Source: Uloborus plumipes
Lineage: Eukaryota > Arthropoda > Arachnida > Araneae > Uloboridae
Reading direction: 5' to 3'
DNA length: 64,000 nt
Assembly: GCA_038373865.1 (NCBI GenBank)
Contig: JAXGGA010001608.1
Span: 1 to 64,000, forward strand
Shown here: positions 1 through 11,570 of the stretch, in pieces
Layout of the letters: each line of letters begins with the position of its first letter
Position numbering within the stretch: the first letter of the stretch is position 1
Made by a program: the position numbers and the translations under genes
The notes under the pieces: generated by a model
What the model saw: the letters and a program-made list of their open reading frames with translations, nothing else
Told to the model about the DNA's origin: nothing
The model's database searches: none

Positions 1-340
1 ACATCGCGGGACAGGTTGTTTGAATGGTTCAAAGTTGAACCAAAAATTGTTCAAATCGAAAAATCAAATATAGGAATGAGCTGTACTCGCCGAGATCTTT
101 CCAACAAAAAAAAGTTTGTCCAAATCGGAATGTTCATTCAAAAGTTATTGGGGGGGGGGGGGGACAGAGAGACCGACCGACCGACCGACACACAAATTCC
201 CCATCTCAATACCCTACTTTCAAATTTTTAATTTTTCGATATTCATTTTACCTTTTTATTTTTTTAACTTGGCAATATTTTTTGAACTTGGCGATATTTT
301 TTTAGATGCATTAAGCTACTTTTAATACTTTTTTCGTCTT
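1..340. repeat. Transposon-like fragment with poly-G and (ACCG)n tract
   Basis: Contains a run of 14 G at about 150-163, then a short GACC/ACCG microsatellite (about 170-190). This is followed by AT-rich sequence with 'aacttggcgatat' phrases that recur near 21600-21680. Probably the right part of a dispersed repeat cut by the window edge. The short frames across it are not credible genes. Confidence 0.4.
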
Positions 341-1259
341 TCTTTTATTTTTAACGGGAAAGTAGGCTAAAAAGAAAGATAGAGATTCTAAAGAGAGAAA
401 ACTACAAAGTTATAGTTTGTTTATTTATATTATCTTTAAAATTACGTGTTTTTCAATATCAGGGAAATTGAAGGGGCAAGTGGATAAAGGTGATATGTGA
501 CAATTTTTGAAACTTACTTTTTAGCATGGATGAAGGTGATAAGTCCAACCGTATCATGTCCCCTTAGTCACAATAATGGTTGGTAACGAAGAATATGACT
601 CCGTTTTACCCGTTGAGAAAAATCCATTAAAACAAATAACACAACATTTTTTTAAAGCTTTTTCTAGAAATCAAAAAAAAAAAAAAAAATGTCACGTATT
701 AATAGCCGCTTGCCCCTTCAATTTTTTATTTTGGCTCCTCCTGCACTTTCGCCTGAAAAGGTGAATAGTAATTCCTTTTCAAAAAAAGTTTTGTATATTA
801 TTTTAACTTTTTTTTTCTTCTCATTTTTAATTATTACATACTTGCACGGTTTTTATTTTGGCAGAAACGAACCGAAAAATTGTTGGACATAGCTAAATAA
901 TACAGCCATACTTCTTTTAGTTGCTCTCCTTACCTTTTCCATACTTATTGTCACCTTGAATCATAATTTTGATTTCTAACTTCCTGGAGCAATTTTTCGT
1001 TTGGAATGATTCTTTAATTTCTATTGCAGTATTGTTTGAATCGTTTTTTTTTTTTTTTTTTGATGTTAGATTAGGGAAACTATCTACTATTTTTAATTTA
1101 CTAACATCAATGATCAAATAGTTTATCTTTGTATCGTTGGAATCATCATTATCACGATAATTTATATGACATTTCAGTCACGTAGTATATTTATACCTCT
1201 AAAGTGCTAAGTAAAAAGATCATTCATTAATATCTGTCTTCCTTTATATTTTAATTCTA

Positions 1260-1830
1260 AAACGAAGTGAAGTGGTGACGGTATCAGGATATATTTCATT
1301 TAAAATGCAAAGTTCTCCCTCTACATCTCCTGCGTCGCATATGCCAAGCACGTCACACTTGCAAATAGCATAAAGAGCCAGATATAGTTTGTTCAAATTT
1401 TGTTACTTATTTAAACCTTCAGCATCAATGGGCAACAAATTACGCACGACGTTACCACCACAAAACCTCTCAATAAATGACTGATGTCTCTATCCAATCC
1501 GTGATGGATTGGACCATCCATCTTGAGCTGTCATGGCCACCGAGTGTGGAAGTAACTTTTGCGCAATCTGTGACGTAACTAACAACCAGATGTGGGGGAA
1601 TAGGACTTTACAAAGAGGGATCTTCGCAGCACAATATATTTTTTCGATCTTTCTGCCTCCCTCTTTTCAAGAAAAGGTTCCGAACAAGTGATTGGAACGT
1701 TTTGTGTCGCGTTGTCTTTGTGTGGTTGGGGAAATGGCACATGTCGAGGTTCCCCCTCTTTGCTGATGCCATTTGAGGTTTTGGAATTAATGGTTTTAAA
1801 AGTGGTTATGCTGAAATAGGCGTGTAAAGA
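1260..1830. other. Balanced-composition non-coding block
   Basis: About 570 bp with mixed composition, no long reading frame, no inverted termini and no match to the repeats elsewhere in the window. It is flanked by AT-rich low-complexity DNA (340-1260 and 1830-2520, where I see only homopolymer runs). It could be conserved regulatory DNA or a decayed repeat. Confidence 0.25.
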
Positions 1831-2529
1831 CAGTTATCAAAACATTTGCAGAAGTGATAAATGGTGAATTTCTTTTCAGTTCAATGGCTCAAAAGTTTTT
1901 TAATAATCAGTTGTTCTCATTGTTGTTTTAATTTTCTAGATTTGCATTTTAACTTTTTTTAAAAAAAGTTTACTTTTCTATTGATTGCTGTTTATGTCAA
2001 CATCAGATTATTTTTTACTAGAGCCATTGTCTGGATTTTTTTAATACCCCCCCCCCCCTTTTTTTGCTGCTTTTATAATATTATTTAAAAATTTATTTAT
2101 ATTTTGAAGGAGAATAAGCAAAATTAGTGCATGAAACACAAGGCTGAAAGATTATCAACAAGATGAAAATCGGCGAACTATATTTAACTTGAAGAGTTGT
2201 AAGGAAAAAGATTGAGTTTTGGAACTAATCGTAGTAAAAAAATGTGTAAGGTGGAGAAAAATAAAAACGAAAATGAATGGTTTATTTAATTTATTCATTT
2301 GGAATAATAAGAGAAACAGAAATGAAATCAGCGAAATTAAACTTCAGACTATTCGAATATTAACTAATCAAATGCACCGGGAGCTTAAAATATTGCTCAA
2401 CATTCCCTTTTTCTCGACTAGTTTCTAAAAAAAGAAAAATATAAAATGACAATCGAATAAAGGCGTAAAGTAGGTCCAAAGAAAATAGGTTCAAATGTAC
2501 GAGTAACAAAAGAAGGTAATAATGCAGCA

Positions 2530-3015
2530 GAGGGGTGCCCATCCCCCTAAGCTCAATGGCGCAAATTCCCCCCCAAAATTTTTCACAACCCTCTTGAGCT
2601 TTTTAATTTTACCTCTCTTTTTTACATTAAAATGTTATTTTTTTTAATATTTATTAATTTTTTATAAATATTTATTTTTTTTTTAAATATTTATTTATTC
2701 TTTTAAATATTATTTATTTATTTATTTTTTTATTTTCTAAAAGTACGAATTATGCGTAGAACAGAATCGTTTTTTTTTTTTTCTCTTCCAGACATTCCAA
2801 GCACACTCACACACACAAAATAAATGAATAAATAATTATTATAAAGAAATTAAAGAATTAGTTTAAATTAAAAATATTAATTCATGAATAATTTTTATTA
2901 AAAAATCAGTAAATAATTGAAATAAATAAGTAAATAAATAAATAAGTTTTAAAAAATCCCCCAAAAATTTTGATGGCGCAACTTGCGCCATAATCCACCC
3001 CTGTGGGCACCCCTG
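2530..3015 (-). mobile_element. Non-autonomous hAT element, AGGGGTGCCCA termini (copy 1)
   Basis: Bounded by a perfect 8-bp direct repeat ATGCAGCA (2522-2529 and 3016-3023). Termini are GAGGGGTGCCCA and TGGGCACCCCTG. Internal sequence shares GATGGCGCAACTTGCGCCAT and the GCGCCATTGAGCTT stretch with the copy at 63229-63805, in opposite orientation. Eight-base target duplication and CAGGGGTG-type ends are typical of hAT. No transposase remains. Confidence 0.85.
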
Positions 3016-3402
3016 ATGCAGCAAGTAAATGGAAAGAAAACAAACTCTCACATCCCAAAATGCACAAAAAAAAAAAAAAAAATGAGGGGAAAATAATTTG
3101 TGACATGTCTAACCAATTATAGTCCAACGGCAAAAAAACAAGAATTTTAAGAAGTCTGGCTCTTTAATATATCTTTCTTTCCGAGCCACATGCGGGCTGT
3201 CTGGCCAGCAAACGTTGCGTTTTTTACTGCGCATCACACTTTTGATTTTTAAATCATTTTAGGGCCAATCCATGTCAAATCAATCAAACAAAAATAAATT
3301 TTTGACCTCACCATTTCCGATTTAACAAAATTTTGCGAGAAGGACACATTGGACAAAATAATTAATCCTCATAATTTTTAGAGTTCTACTTTGAAAATTG
3401 CA

Positions 3403-4128
3403 TGACTGGCAGCCGAGGTTCCAATTCAAGACTGTAAAACGCACTGTAATAAACTATAAGACTAGTAATTTTACAGTTTCTTACTGTAAAGCTAGAAATT
3501 TTACAGTATATTGTTGTAAAATTTATCTGTATTATACTGTAAGAACAACAGTGTAATGTTGGCTGCAGAGGTTCCAGCTTAAAGCTGTAAAATGCAAGGT
3601 AATAAACTGAGAAATGAGTAATTTTGTAGTTTGTAAGAAAAGCAGTCGAAAACTTTGTACAATTAATGAAGTTAAAAATGCAAGACACTGTGTCTAAAAG
3701 TACAAATAAAAGGTTTAAAAAGAGTTAGAAAACTCTAGCAAATATCCATTTCGGGGCTATTATAAATGAAGTCCCATCATCAGTGCAAAAAGATGATGGT
3801 TCACTGACGACAGTCAAGTGAACCCCACTTCACTTGACTGTTCACTTTGCACTGATGTTTTTGCACTGATGATGGGGCTTCATTTATAATAGCCCCGAAA
3901 TGGCTATTTGCTAGAGTTTTCTAACTCTTTTTAAACCTTTTATTTGTACTTTTAGACACGTTGTCTTGCATTTTTAACTTCAATTTTGTAGTTTATTAAA
4001 TTGTACAGTTTAGTACGGTAAAAGTAGAAATTTTGCAGTTTATTACTGTAAAATGACGAATTTTTACAGTTTATTACTATAAAATCAGCTGTATTATACT
4101 GTAACAACAGCATTCATTTTTTACAGTG
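3403..4128. mobile_element. M-family MITE copy 1 (TTTACAGT/ACTGTAAA modular)
   Basis: Consists of alternating short palindromic units (TTTACAG-TTTATTA-CTGTAAA), 'GGCAGCCGAGGTTCCAA' modules and a right terminus CAACAGCATTC...TTTTTTACAGTG followed by TA. The left terminal inverted repeat is missing. A foldback (3668-3981) interrupts it. Confidence 0.75.
3668..3981. repeat. Foldback element nested in M copy 1
   Basis: Arms of about 130 bp run from GAAGTTAAAAATGCAAG at 3668 to CTTGCATTTTTAACTTC at 3981. They include 'tctaaaagtacaaataaaag' and 'cggggctattataaatgaag' with their inverse. The centre repeats 'gcactgatgatgg' and 'cacttgactg' words. No reading frame. Confidence 0.8.
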
Positions 4129-4588
4129 TAGTTTAACGTTTTCAAATTCATTCGGGGAGGAAAATTGTTACAGATAAATGACGCGCTATTTGATGTTCCC
4201 AAAACTTGTTTACATAAATCGATATCATCTTCCTGCAGCAGACGAGGCATACAATGACCGATATTTGGAAGGCAATAACGGGCAATTAGAGGTAGGGCCC
4301 TGACTAATAAAAAGCATTCGGCAGGAACGGAGAGGCAAACAAGAGATTTTATTGCAACTGAGCCAGTTGAAGTTACGTTGTTATGTACTCCCTCTGGAAT
4401 TTCCTTATGAAATAGACATTGTATTTGACAAGACTTAATGCATGCACTTCAAAAAATGAACTGTCGTTTTTACAGTATAATACTGGCAGCCGAGATTCCA
4501 ACTTAAAACTGTAAAATGCACAGTAATAAACTGCAAAAGTAGCAATTTTACAGTTTACTACTGTAACGTTAACAAGTTTAGTTTATTG

Positions 4589-6138
4589 TAGGGCTGCGAC
4601 ATCGATGTCGATGTTTTGGAAACATCGATGTTTTTGTTAGAACATCGATGTTTTTACCATCGATGTTTGAGGGTCGATATTTTTCCAACATCGATGCTTT
4701 GGGTTCGATGTTGGTTTCGATGTCGATGTTTTATATTCCAGCAAAAAAATCCAAAGAAAAATATAGGATATGCATTAGGGTGGGGCGAAAAATAAAAAGT
4801 TTTTCAGATCAACTTCTAATAGTTGCCAAAAGTTGTCTTTGGTGATAGTTAGCTTTTGTGCAAAATTTGAGAAAAATCGGTTCATATCTTCAGGGAGCGC
4901 TGCGATCGCAAAGTTTTATCATAGCTTTCATCGGGATTTTATGGTTAAAATATGAAAAACAATGCCGGTAGCTAATCTCATTGCATTTTTTTACTCATAA
5001 GATATATTCATGCATTCAAAGCATATGAAATAACTCACAAAAATTATTTTATATGATATATTTATGTTTCAAGCATTTAAAAAGAAACAAAAACGTGAAA
5101 AAAAGTGGTTTTTTTGAAATATAAATATATCATATAAAATAACGTTTGTGAGTCATTTCATATGCTTTTAATGCATGAAAACATCTTTTGAGTAAAAAAA
5201 ACGCAAAGAGACTAGCTAAAGCCATTCTTTTTGATATTTTAACCATAAAATTCATAACAAAGCTATGGTAAAACTTCGCGATCGCAGCGCCCCCTGAAGA
5301 TATTAACCAATTTTTCTGAAATTTTGCACAAAAGCTAACTATCACCAAAGACAACTTTTGGCAACTATTAGAAGTTGAGGTGAAAACCTTTTTATTTTTC
5401 GCCCCACCCTAATATGCATATTTATTAAAAACTTTTTATCTTTAATCAGAAGTAGCAATATTAACCTCATTGGGAAATAATTTCTATGATTATTATCTGT
5501 GTTTTGCTCTTGGTGTTTCTGAAACATCTATAATGTTTTGCCGTTTTTTTTATGTCTTTTAATGATCGTTGTTTCGCGTTCAATGTTTTTTTTTTCCTCT
5601 TTCGATGTCTTTTTTACATTTTAGCAGTAAACAATAAAAATATGCGATAAAAAAGAGACATCTTTCTAAATCCACTAGTTAAAATATCTACCAAATCGTT
5701 TTTTTTTTTTTAAATTCCTTATGATGATTTACTGTAAATGATTTTTAAGCATCGTTGTTTTGCATTTGATTTTTTTTCCTCGATGATGCTGTACATTTCA
5801 GCAAACAACAAGTTTTAGAAAAATATGCGACGAAAACGTTACACAGTTAATCAACAGTTGCAGTATAAATCTCTCTGAAAAAAGTTTTCTTAATTGACAT
5901 CGATGTCTCACGGTTGATGTTTTTCCAGGAGACAAAAGATAATTAAATTGAGTGATATAAGGATTGGTGCTTGCAATGGGGAGTAACTGAATAACTGTAC
6001 ATTCAAATGTGTTAGCAATTTTTAAAAAAAAATTGATGTTTTGAAACATCGATGTTGAGAACATCGATGTTTTTTAGCAATACCATCGATGTCATTATTT
6101 TTCAACATCGATGTCTTGCCTTCGATGTCGCACCCCTA
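4589..6138. mobile_element. hAT-type element with CATCGATG-rich ends
   Basis: Termini are TAGGGCTGCGACATCGATGT and (inverted) TAGGGGTGCGACATCGAAGG, flanked by perfect 8-bp repeats GTTTATTG (4581-4588, 6139-6146). Subterminal DNA is a dense array of CATCGATGTTTT words at both ends. No transposase frame is left. A second, foldback-type insertion sits at 4776-5411. A partial relative ends at 61457. Confidence 0.85.
4776..5411. mobile_element. Foldback hAT-type element, TAGGGTGGGGCG termini
   Basis: A 636-bp element whose two halves are near-complete inverted copies, from TAGGGTGGGGCGAAAAATAA to its complement ending CGCCCCACCCTA. It is flanked by a perfect 8-bp repeat ATATGCAT (4768-4775, 5412-5419). 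It has no coding capacity and would fold into one long hairpin. Confidence 0.87.
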
Positions 6139-6558
6139 GTTTATTGCCGTAAAATTTATCTGTTTTATATTGAAAAAACAACAGTACAGTAATGGCAGCA
6201 GAGGTTCCAGCTTAAAACTGTAAAATGCACGGTAATAAACTAAAATTAGCAATTTTTACAGTTTATTACTGTAAAATTAGCAATTTTTACAGTTTTTACT
6301 ATAAAATTAACTGTATTATACTTTAAAAACAACATTCATTTTTTATAGTGTATGTGTGATGTTCAGATTTTCTTTTCGATTTTAAGAAATGGAGGGTGCT
6401 GAAACTTATAATGAGGGGCTCGCATAACCTGACCGTTAATTTTTCTCTGAAAGACGGACAGCTAAATATTTTTAACTATTAAATTATTATTCCTCAATTC
6501 ATTTCTTGGTGACAGTAAGTATGTTTAAAAGCGATGAAAAAAATATTTTCACTTGGTT

Positions 6559-8125
6559 CAGTGGCGTACGCAGACAAATCATTTCGGGGGGGGGGGGAGC
6601 TGAGCCGAGACTAAGAAGAGGGCAAATCACCTCATAAAATGTAGCCAAGAAAAGTAAATTTTTCGAATTTCTGATATCAATGCTAATTTAAGATGACAAA
6701 AATACATCACATTTAATTTTTTAATCATTATAATTATTGTTGTGGAAGAGACGTAAATCTTTTTGATAAAAACAGGAAAAGATAAATTAAAATTTGAAAA
6801 ATTCTCTTAATTCAAGGAGGTGTTTCCCAACAAGTGTATGTAATATTTTGTCAAATTTGTATTTTAATAACATTAATTTTGCGACTTATTTTACTATTGT
6901 TCCTAATGTTATGTTTCAATTACCTGTGTTGAAATGAACAGAATCAGATGAATGAATAAGCACCAATCAGTGTTTCTGATTTGAATTTGCAATGAAAATG
7001 AACAAAATTGAATTATGAGATAGTCATAAACGTGAAAAACAGTAAAATGGACTTGTCCAAAAATAATCTATATATATAAAGATGACGGTGTTCGTTTGTT
7101 TGTTTGTACGTTTGTAACCGCTGGCCAGAAGCCCCCACAGCACCTACATACCTGAAACTTGGCTCAAAAATTCGAACGTATCCCAGTAAAATGCACCTCG
7201 AAAGCCAAATTTTTAATTTCGAATTAGTTATTTTTGAATTAATTAATTAGTCTCATTTTTGGTGTATCCTCCAGAATTGAGGGGGGAAAACCTTCCCCCA
7301 CCCCAAAACATTATATATCGCTGGAAAAGGTTTTTTTTCTGAGAAAGAAAAGTTTTAGCACGTTTCTGTCCGTTAATTAGGACAGGAGATATTAATTAAT
7401 CAAATTTAGTCAATTTTCAAGGCTTAACTCTGTACGCAATACTGAAACACTAGGTCCATTTTCCTGACAGACTGCTCTTTTGTCCCTGAAGTTACTTTGT
7501 GGTTTAAATTTGCGTATAGATTTAAGCCTTAAAAATTTATTCAATTTGATTAATTAAAATCTCCTGTTACTTACTTAACTTTCTGTCTCTTATATTTATT
7601 TGGCGAATTGATTTAAACTTTAACCTGACTTTAAGTGGAATTTAAAAGGTTGTGGAGCGCATTTGAACTAAAGGATATAATAATTTTTCTTCAGAGGGGG
7701 TTAAAGGGAATTTAAATTTGTTAAGTTGACTTCCTCAAAATTCGGTGTTACCGAAAATGTCACAATGGAACTATTATTGTTAAAAAAATAGTGATGGCTA
7801 TTTAGTCACTCATCGCATTTGGCGTCGTAAAGTTTGGCCAAAATCGAGAAATTTACCAAACCTCCCAGCCAGTGAAACACTACTTTCTCCAAATCAAAGA
7901 AAAATAAAACGCTCTGGTAAGGAACAGCAGTTGTTCGCATTCTAAAATACTGCTAGTATAAATAAATGAAAAAAAAAAAAAACAAAGAAAGAATTTTTTT
8001 CTCATGTCGTGATTTCAGAAAAAAGAAAAAAAAAGGAAGGTAACAGCTGAAATGTTTCAAATTCTTTTTTGATAATTTTGGAGGGGGTTGCACCCATTTT
8101 ACCCCACCCACTGAATACGTCACTG
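6559..8125. mobile_element. Non-autonomous hAT element, CAGTGGCGTA termini
   Basis: Left end CAGTGGCGTACGCAG and right end CTGAATACGTCACTG are inverted repeats. Flanks ACTTGGTT and GCTTGGTT match at 7 of 8 bases. A G-run (about 6586-6598) sits just inside the left end. A possible Helitron (7067-7956) is nested within. No transposase frame. Confidence 0.75.
7067..7956 (+). mobile_element. Possible non-autonomous Helitron nested in hAT
   Basis: Begins TCTATATATATAAAGATG after an A, very like the 5' end of the proven Helitron at 33497. A CTAG followed by T ends at 7956, preceded by AGCAGT...ACTGCT that could pair. An inner inverted repeat of about 45 bp ('acaggagat..attaattaatc' with its complement) lies at about 7380-7570. 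No Rep/Hel coding is present. The 3' end is the weak point of this call. Confidence 0.4.
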
Positions 8126-8849
8126 GCTTGGTTCTTTATAGTTTGTGTTCATTAATGCATAACTGTAATCAGCACATGGAACTAAACAATTTATATGATC
8201 TTCTTGGACTTTACTGAAGAAAGCAATTATTGAATTATACCAGGTGTTGCTTTCAAAAAAGAATGAGATTCCTGGCAAAAGCTTTTTAACCTTACTCTGA
8301 TGCTACAACTACAACATTGTTTTACTAGTTGACAACTTAATCAGGATACCAGTGAATTGACCCTTTCTTTTGGTGAATAAACGTTGAAAAAGTACAAAAT
8401 ACATTCAGTTTAAATTGATGCAAAGGTTCATGCTATTTAAATTACTCCAGTAATCGGGCCTATAACTTTTTCTTTTTTTTTTTTAATATGTCAACTATCT
8501 TTCCTGGCCCTTTTTCAGAAAAATCTTGTAATTTCTGAGATACGTTTGTTACTGAGTAAAAAAAAACCTAAGTAGGAACAAAAAGAAAGCAATACAGTTC
8601 AATCAATACAGAAATCTTCCGAATTAAAGCGCTTTATAGTGCTGTAGAGTCCATGTATTTCATAAAGTTCTGCAATAAAATAAGAATGTAACACGTTTGG
8701 AGAACTTCTAATCTACGTTGAAATGTTGAGTTTGAAGCTGCTGTTCTTCTTTTTCTTTCTTCTTCAATGAGCTTTACTGCTCAGATTTATTTGGCGAAGA
8801 CTACAAGTAAAATCTCGGTGTTTCACCTAGCCCAGGTTTTTCCGCCAAA

Positions 8850-9470
8850 TGCTCAGTAGTTTAGCACGTCACGCTTACACGCCGCTGACCCGTGTTGGGT
8901 ACGGTCGACTTAGTCTTTCATCCCTTTGCACGTCTTCATCCCTCATTTTATAGCATTAAACTGTAAAATTGCTAATATTACAGTAATAAACCGCAAAATT
9001 GCTAATTTTACGGTTTATTACCGTGCATTTTACAGGTTGAAAGGGGAACCTCTGCTGCCAGTCTTATACTGTTGTTTTCACAGTATAATACAGCTAAATT
9101 TTACAGTAATAAACTAACATTTCTTACTTTGCAGTAAGAAACTGTAAATTTGCTAGTTTTACAGTTTTAAATTGGAACCTCGGCTGCCTGTATTATACTG
9201 AAAAAACAACAGTTCATTTTTTGCAGTGTGGTGGGTAGATGATATGAGTACCCAGCTTGCATGGGAACTAAACTCTGGGGTGCCGCGTTAGGCATATTAC
9301 CTAAACAGAACTTTTGCCTTGCTACCCAGAGCCCTCGTTCACGAATTCTGAGATTCGCACAAGTTGGCCTAGACTTCCATGGGCTGCTGCGATACTTGGT
9401 TTAGTTTTCGAACTCAATAACTTCAGTGAATCACTGTTGTTATTACTTTTTAAAAATATTACACAAACTT
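8850..9470 (+). repeat. Possible decayed tRNA-derived SINE split by an M-family MITE
   Basis: 'TGCTCAGTAGTTTAGCACG' at about 8850 resembles a tRNA A box but the B box is weak. After the MITE (8953-9228) a non-AT-rich tail continues to about 9440, near a 'cactgttgttatt' phrase like the tail of the SINE at 19930. Tentative. Confidence 0.3.
8953..9228. mobile_element. M-family MITE copy 3
   Basis: Contains repeated AAACTGTAAAATTGCTAAT units, two 'ccagtc/gcctg..tattatactg' modules and the right terminus AACAGTTCATTTTTTGCAGTG at 9228. The left terminus is truncated. Confidence 0.72.
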
Positions 9471-9528
9471 GTTACAGAATGTTGGCATGAGTAGGAGAAA
9501 ATACATTTTCATCCAGCATGTACCAATT

Positions 9529-9924
9529 CATAGGCGGATTCAGGCTGTGAATTCTGGGGGTGCAACAAACCGAGGTTTCTCTCCCCCCCCCGGAATTCGC
9601 GGGACGAACCAAACAAAAATTTTGTTATCAAATCAAGCTTTTGTTTTGGTGCATGGGGAGGGGGGGGCGTAAAGTTAGTAATTTTCAGGAGGGAGTCCTT
9701 GTTTTGTAGGTCCGGGCGTTGAGAACCTCTGAACTACATAATATGTTCTATTTTTGGGTTTTCTTTCTAGTGAATTAAGTTGAATTGTTACTATGAAAAA
9801 ATATAACTTATTTTCCAAAATGATTCCAGCTGAAATATACGCTTAATTTATTTTTTTTTTCAAAATTTAAGCAAAATGTTGGGGGTGCGGGGCACTCCCT
9901 GGCACCCCCGTAAGTCCGCCTATG
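9529..9924. mobile_element. Non-autonomous hAT element, CATAGGCGGA termini
   Basis: 396 bp, with ends CATAGGCGGATTCAGG and GTAAGTCCGCCTATG. It is flanked by perfect 8-bp repeats TACCAATT (9521-9528, 9925-9932). G/C homopolymer runs lie inside both ends. No transposase. Confidence 0.87.
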
Positions 9925-10064
9925 TACCAATTGCAAGTCTTTGCCTTCGAAATAAGGAAACTTTGGTATATTCGTGTATTTTTCACAAAGGCCTGACCAT
10001 AAAATTCAATTACACAGTTTTAACATCACACTGGTCTCACATTAGAGTTAAATTAAAACCACCT

Positions 10065-10450
10065 TAATGCACTCCCCCCCCCCCGTGTTGAGACAAATCC
10101 CCTATCTCTACAAATCACAATTTGTGCGTGCGGAAGCGAAAATACGAGAGCGTTCTCCGACCCCTCTTCCCACCGGTCCATTCACGGCCCCCTCTCTCCC
10201 TGTCAATGCTGCTAAAAGTCCACCTTTTTCGCCGGACATTTCGCCCTGTAATCGGATTAAATTGGCCCATCTAATAATGGCGACGAACAAGTGCCTGTAC
10301 GGGCACGTGCCGACAGTGGGCGCCGCCATTGTGCGTCACGTGACCGGACGTTGGGACGGTTCGCGTTTCCCATTGGCAGGCCATTGTTGGGGGGAGGGAG
10401 GAGACAGCGCGCCGTATTGTATTGCACATTGTGAATGCGGCAACTAGGCT
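10065..10450. promoter_or_regulatory. GC-rich block with two palindromic CACGTG sites
   Basis: About 380 bp of GC- and CpG-rich DNA in an AT-rich context. It contains GGCACGTGCC (10302-10311) and GTCACGTGAC (10335-10344), 33 bp centre to centre, two YY1-like AATGGCG/GCCGCCATT words and CCATTGG. A 126-codon frame spans it, but its product resembles nothing known and frames open on both strands, so I read it as regulatory DNA or an unassigned promoter. GGCACGTGCC fits sites bound by Hey/Hes-type bHLH factors. Confidence 0.4.
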
Positions 10451-10499
10451 TCAGGCAATATACAGGTTTTTTTTCTTTTTTCTGTTTTTGCTTTTTCAT

Positions 10500-10953
10500 G
10501 CAGATTTGCTTTGCGTTGAGGCGATGAATGTAATAAGATAGAGGAAAAAATTTTTATGAGGTTTGAAAATGAAAAATTAGCAAATTGCAAAAAAAGCACC
10601 ATAAACTAACCGAAGTAGCTAAAACGCATCAGAGAGAAATCAAAAAGGCGAATGTATTTTTTTCGGACACTCATCTCCTTAAACTAGAGGGAAAAAAAAG
10701 CCGTAGAATTAATATTATTCAATAAAAAAGTAAAAGCTTAAAAGAAACATTATAGAGAGAAGTTGTTGTCAGAAGATACCAGTTCACTTTGGAAACACAC
10801 AAAAATTTATTTTCATTTTTAAGGTTCCACATAATCTTCATGTCGTTTGGGTCAATATACGTGTCTCTGTGTGTGAAAGAGAGTGCAGTATAGGTGAACA
10901 TATCTAAAATCTAAATAGAAACAAACCAGCAAATAAAATTCTTTCTAAATATT

Positions 10954-10987
<34 letters not shown>

Positions 10988-11570
10988 CTGTAGCTTTTGA
11001 GCAGGAAACTTCATTGACTAGAATGTTCAAGGTTATCGCACTTACACAAGCACACAAAAAGAGGCAAATTAGAATTAAAGCAGAAGTATAAAAAGGTAAA
11101 CTGTAACAAGGTAAAAAGTAAAAAAAAAGTAAAGATATATAATGTAAAAATTATAAAATGTAACAATCAAAAAAGGCAAATTTAAAAAATGTTAAAATGT
11201 TTAGTGAAAAAGGTAAAATCCAAAAATTTAAAAATAAGTAAAAAGTTAAGAAGCTCAATCAGTCTTTTCATCAATATTACAATCGAGAAACTGCGACAAA
11301 AAGAAACATAAATTCTAGCCAAAATGATGCAATTTATGTTCGAGATTTGGGATTTTTCTATCAGTATTTTAATAACTATCATCAATCAATCACTTTCGAA
11401 TGAATAACACATATCCAGGCATAGCACCATGCGAACTATATATTACGTCTGCAACTTATTTTCATTGTCATGGACCTCTACACGAATTGCTTTGTACTCA
11501 TTTTTAAAACGTTAAACTTACTCCTTAAAATTCTACCAATGAACATTTTATTAAACTTTTTTTTTGTCAT
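10500..11570. other. Gene-free AT-rich stretch
   Basis: Holds a T-run of about 30 at 10954-10984 and repeated 'gtaaaaagtaaa' low-complexity words at 11090-11250. I see no gene, inverted termini or conserved-looking block. Confidence 0.5.

Larger units (their letters stand above)
4445..6350. mobile_element. M-family MITE copy 2, split by a hAT element
   Basis: The left terminus CACTTCAAAAAATGAACTG lies at 4445. The right terminus AACATTCATTTTTTATAGTG ends at 6350, followed by TA. The MITE stops at 4588 and resumes at 6139 after a 1550-bp hAT insertion with a perfect 8-bp duplication of MITE sequence (GTTTATTG). Confidence 0.78.

Noticed and set aside
10067..10447. A 126-codon gene in the GC-rich block
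   Set aside because: No recognisable domain, and similarly long frames on the opposite strand. GC-richness alone lengthens frames.
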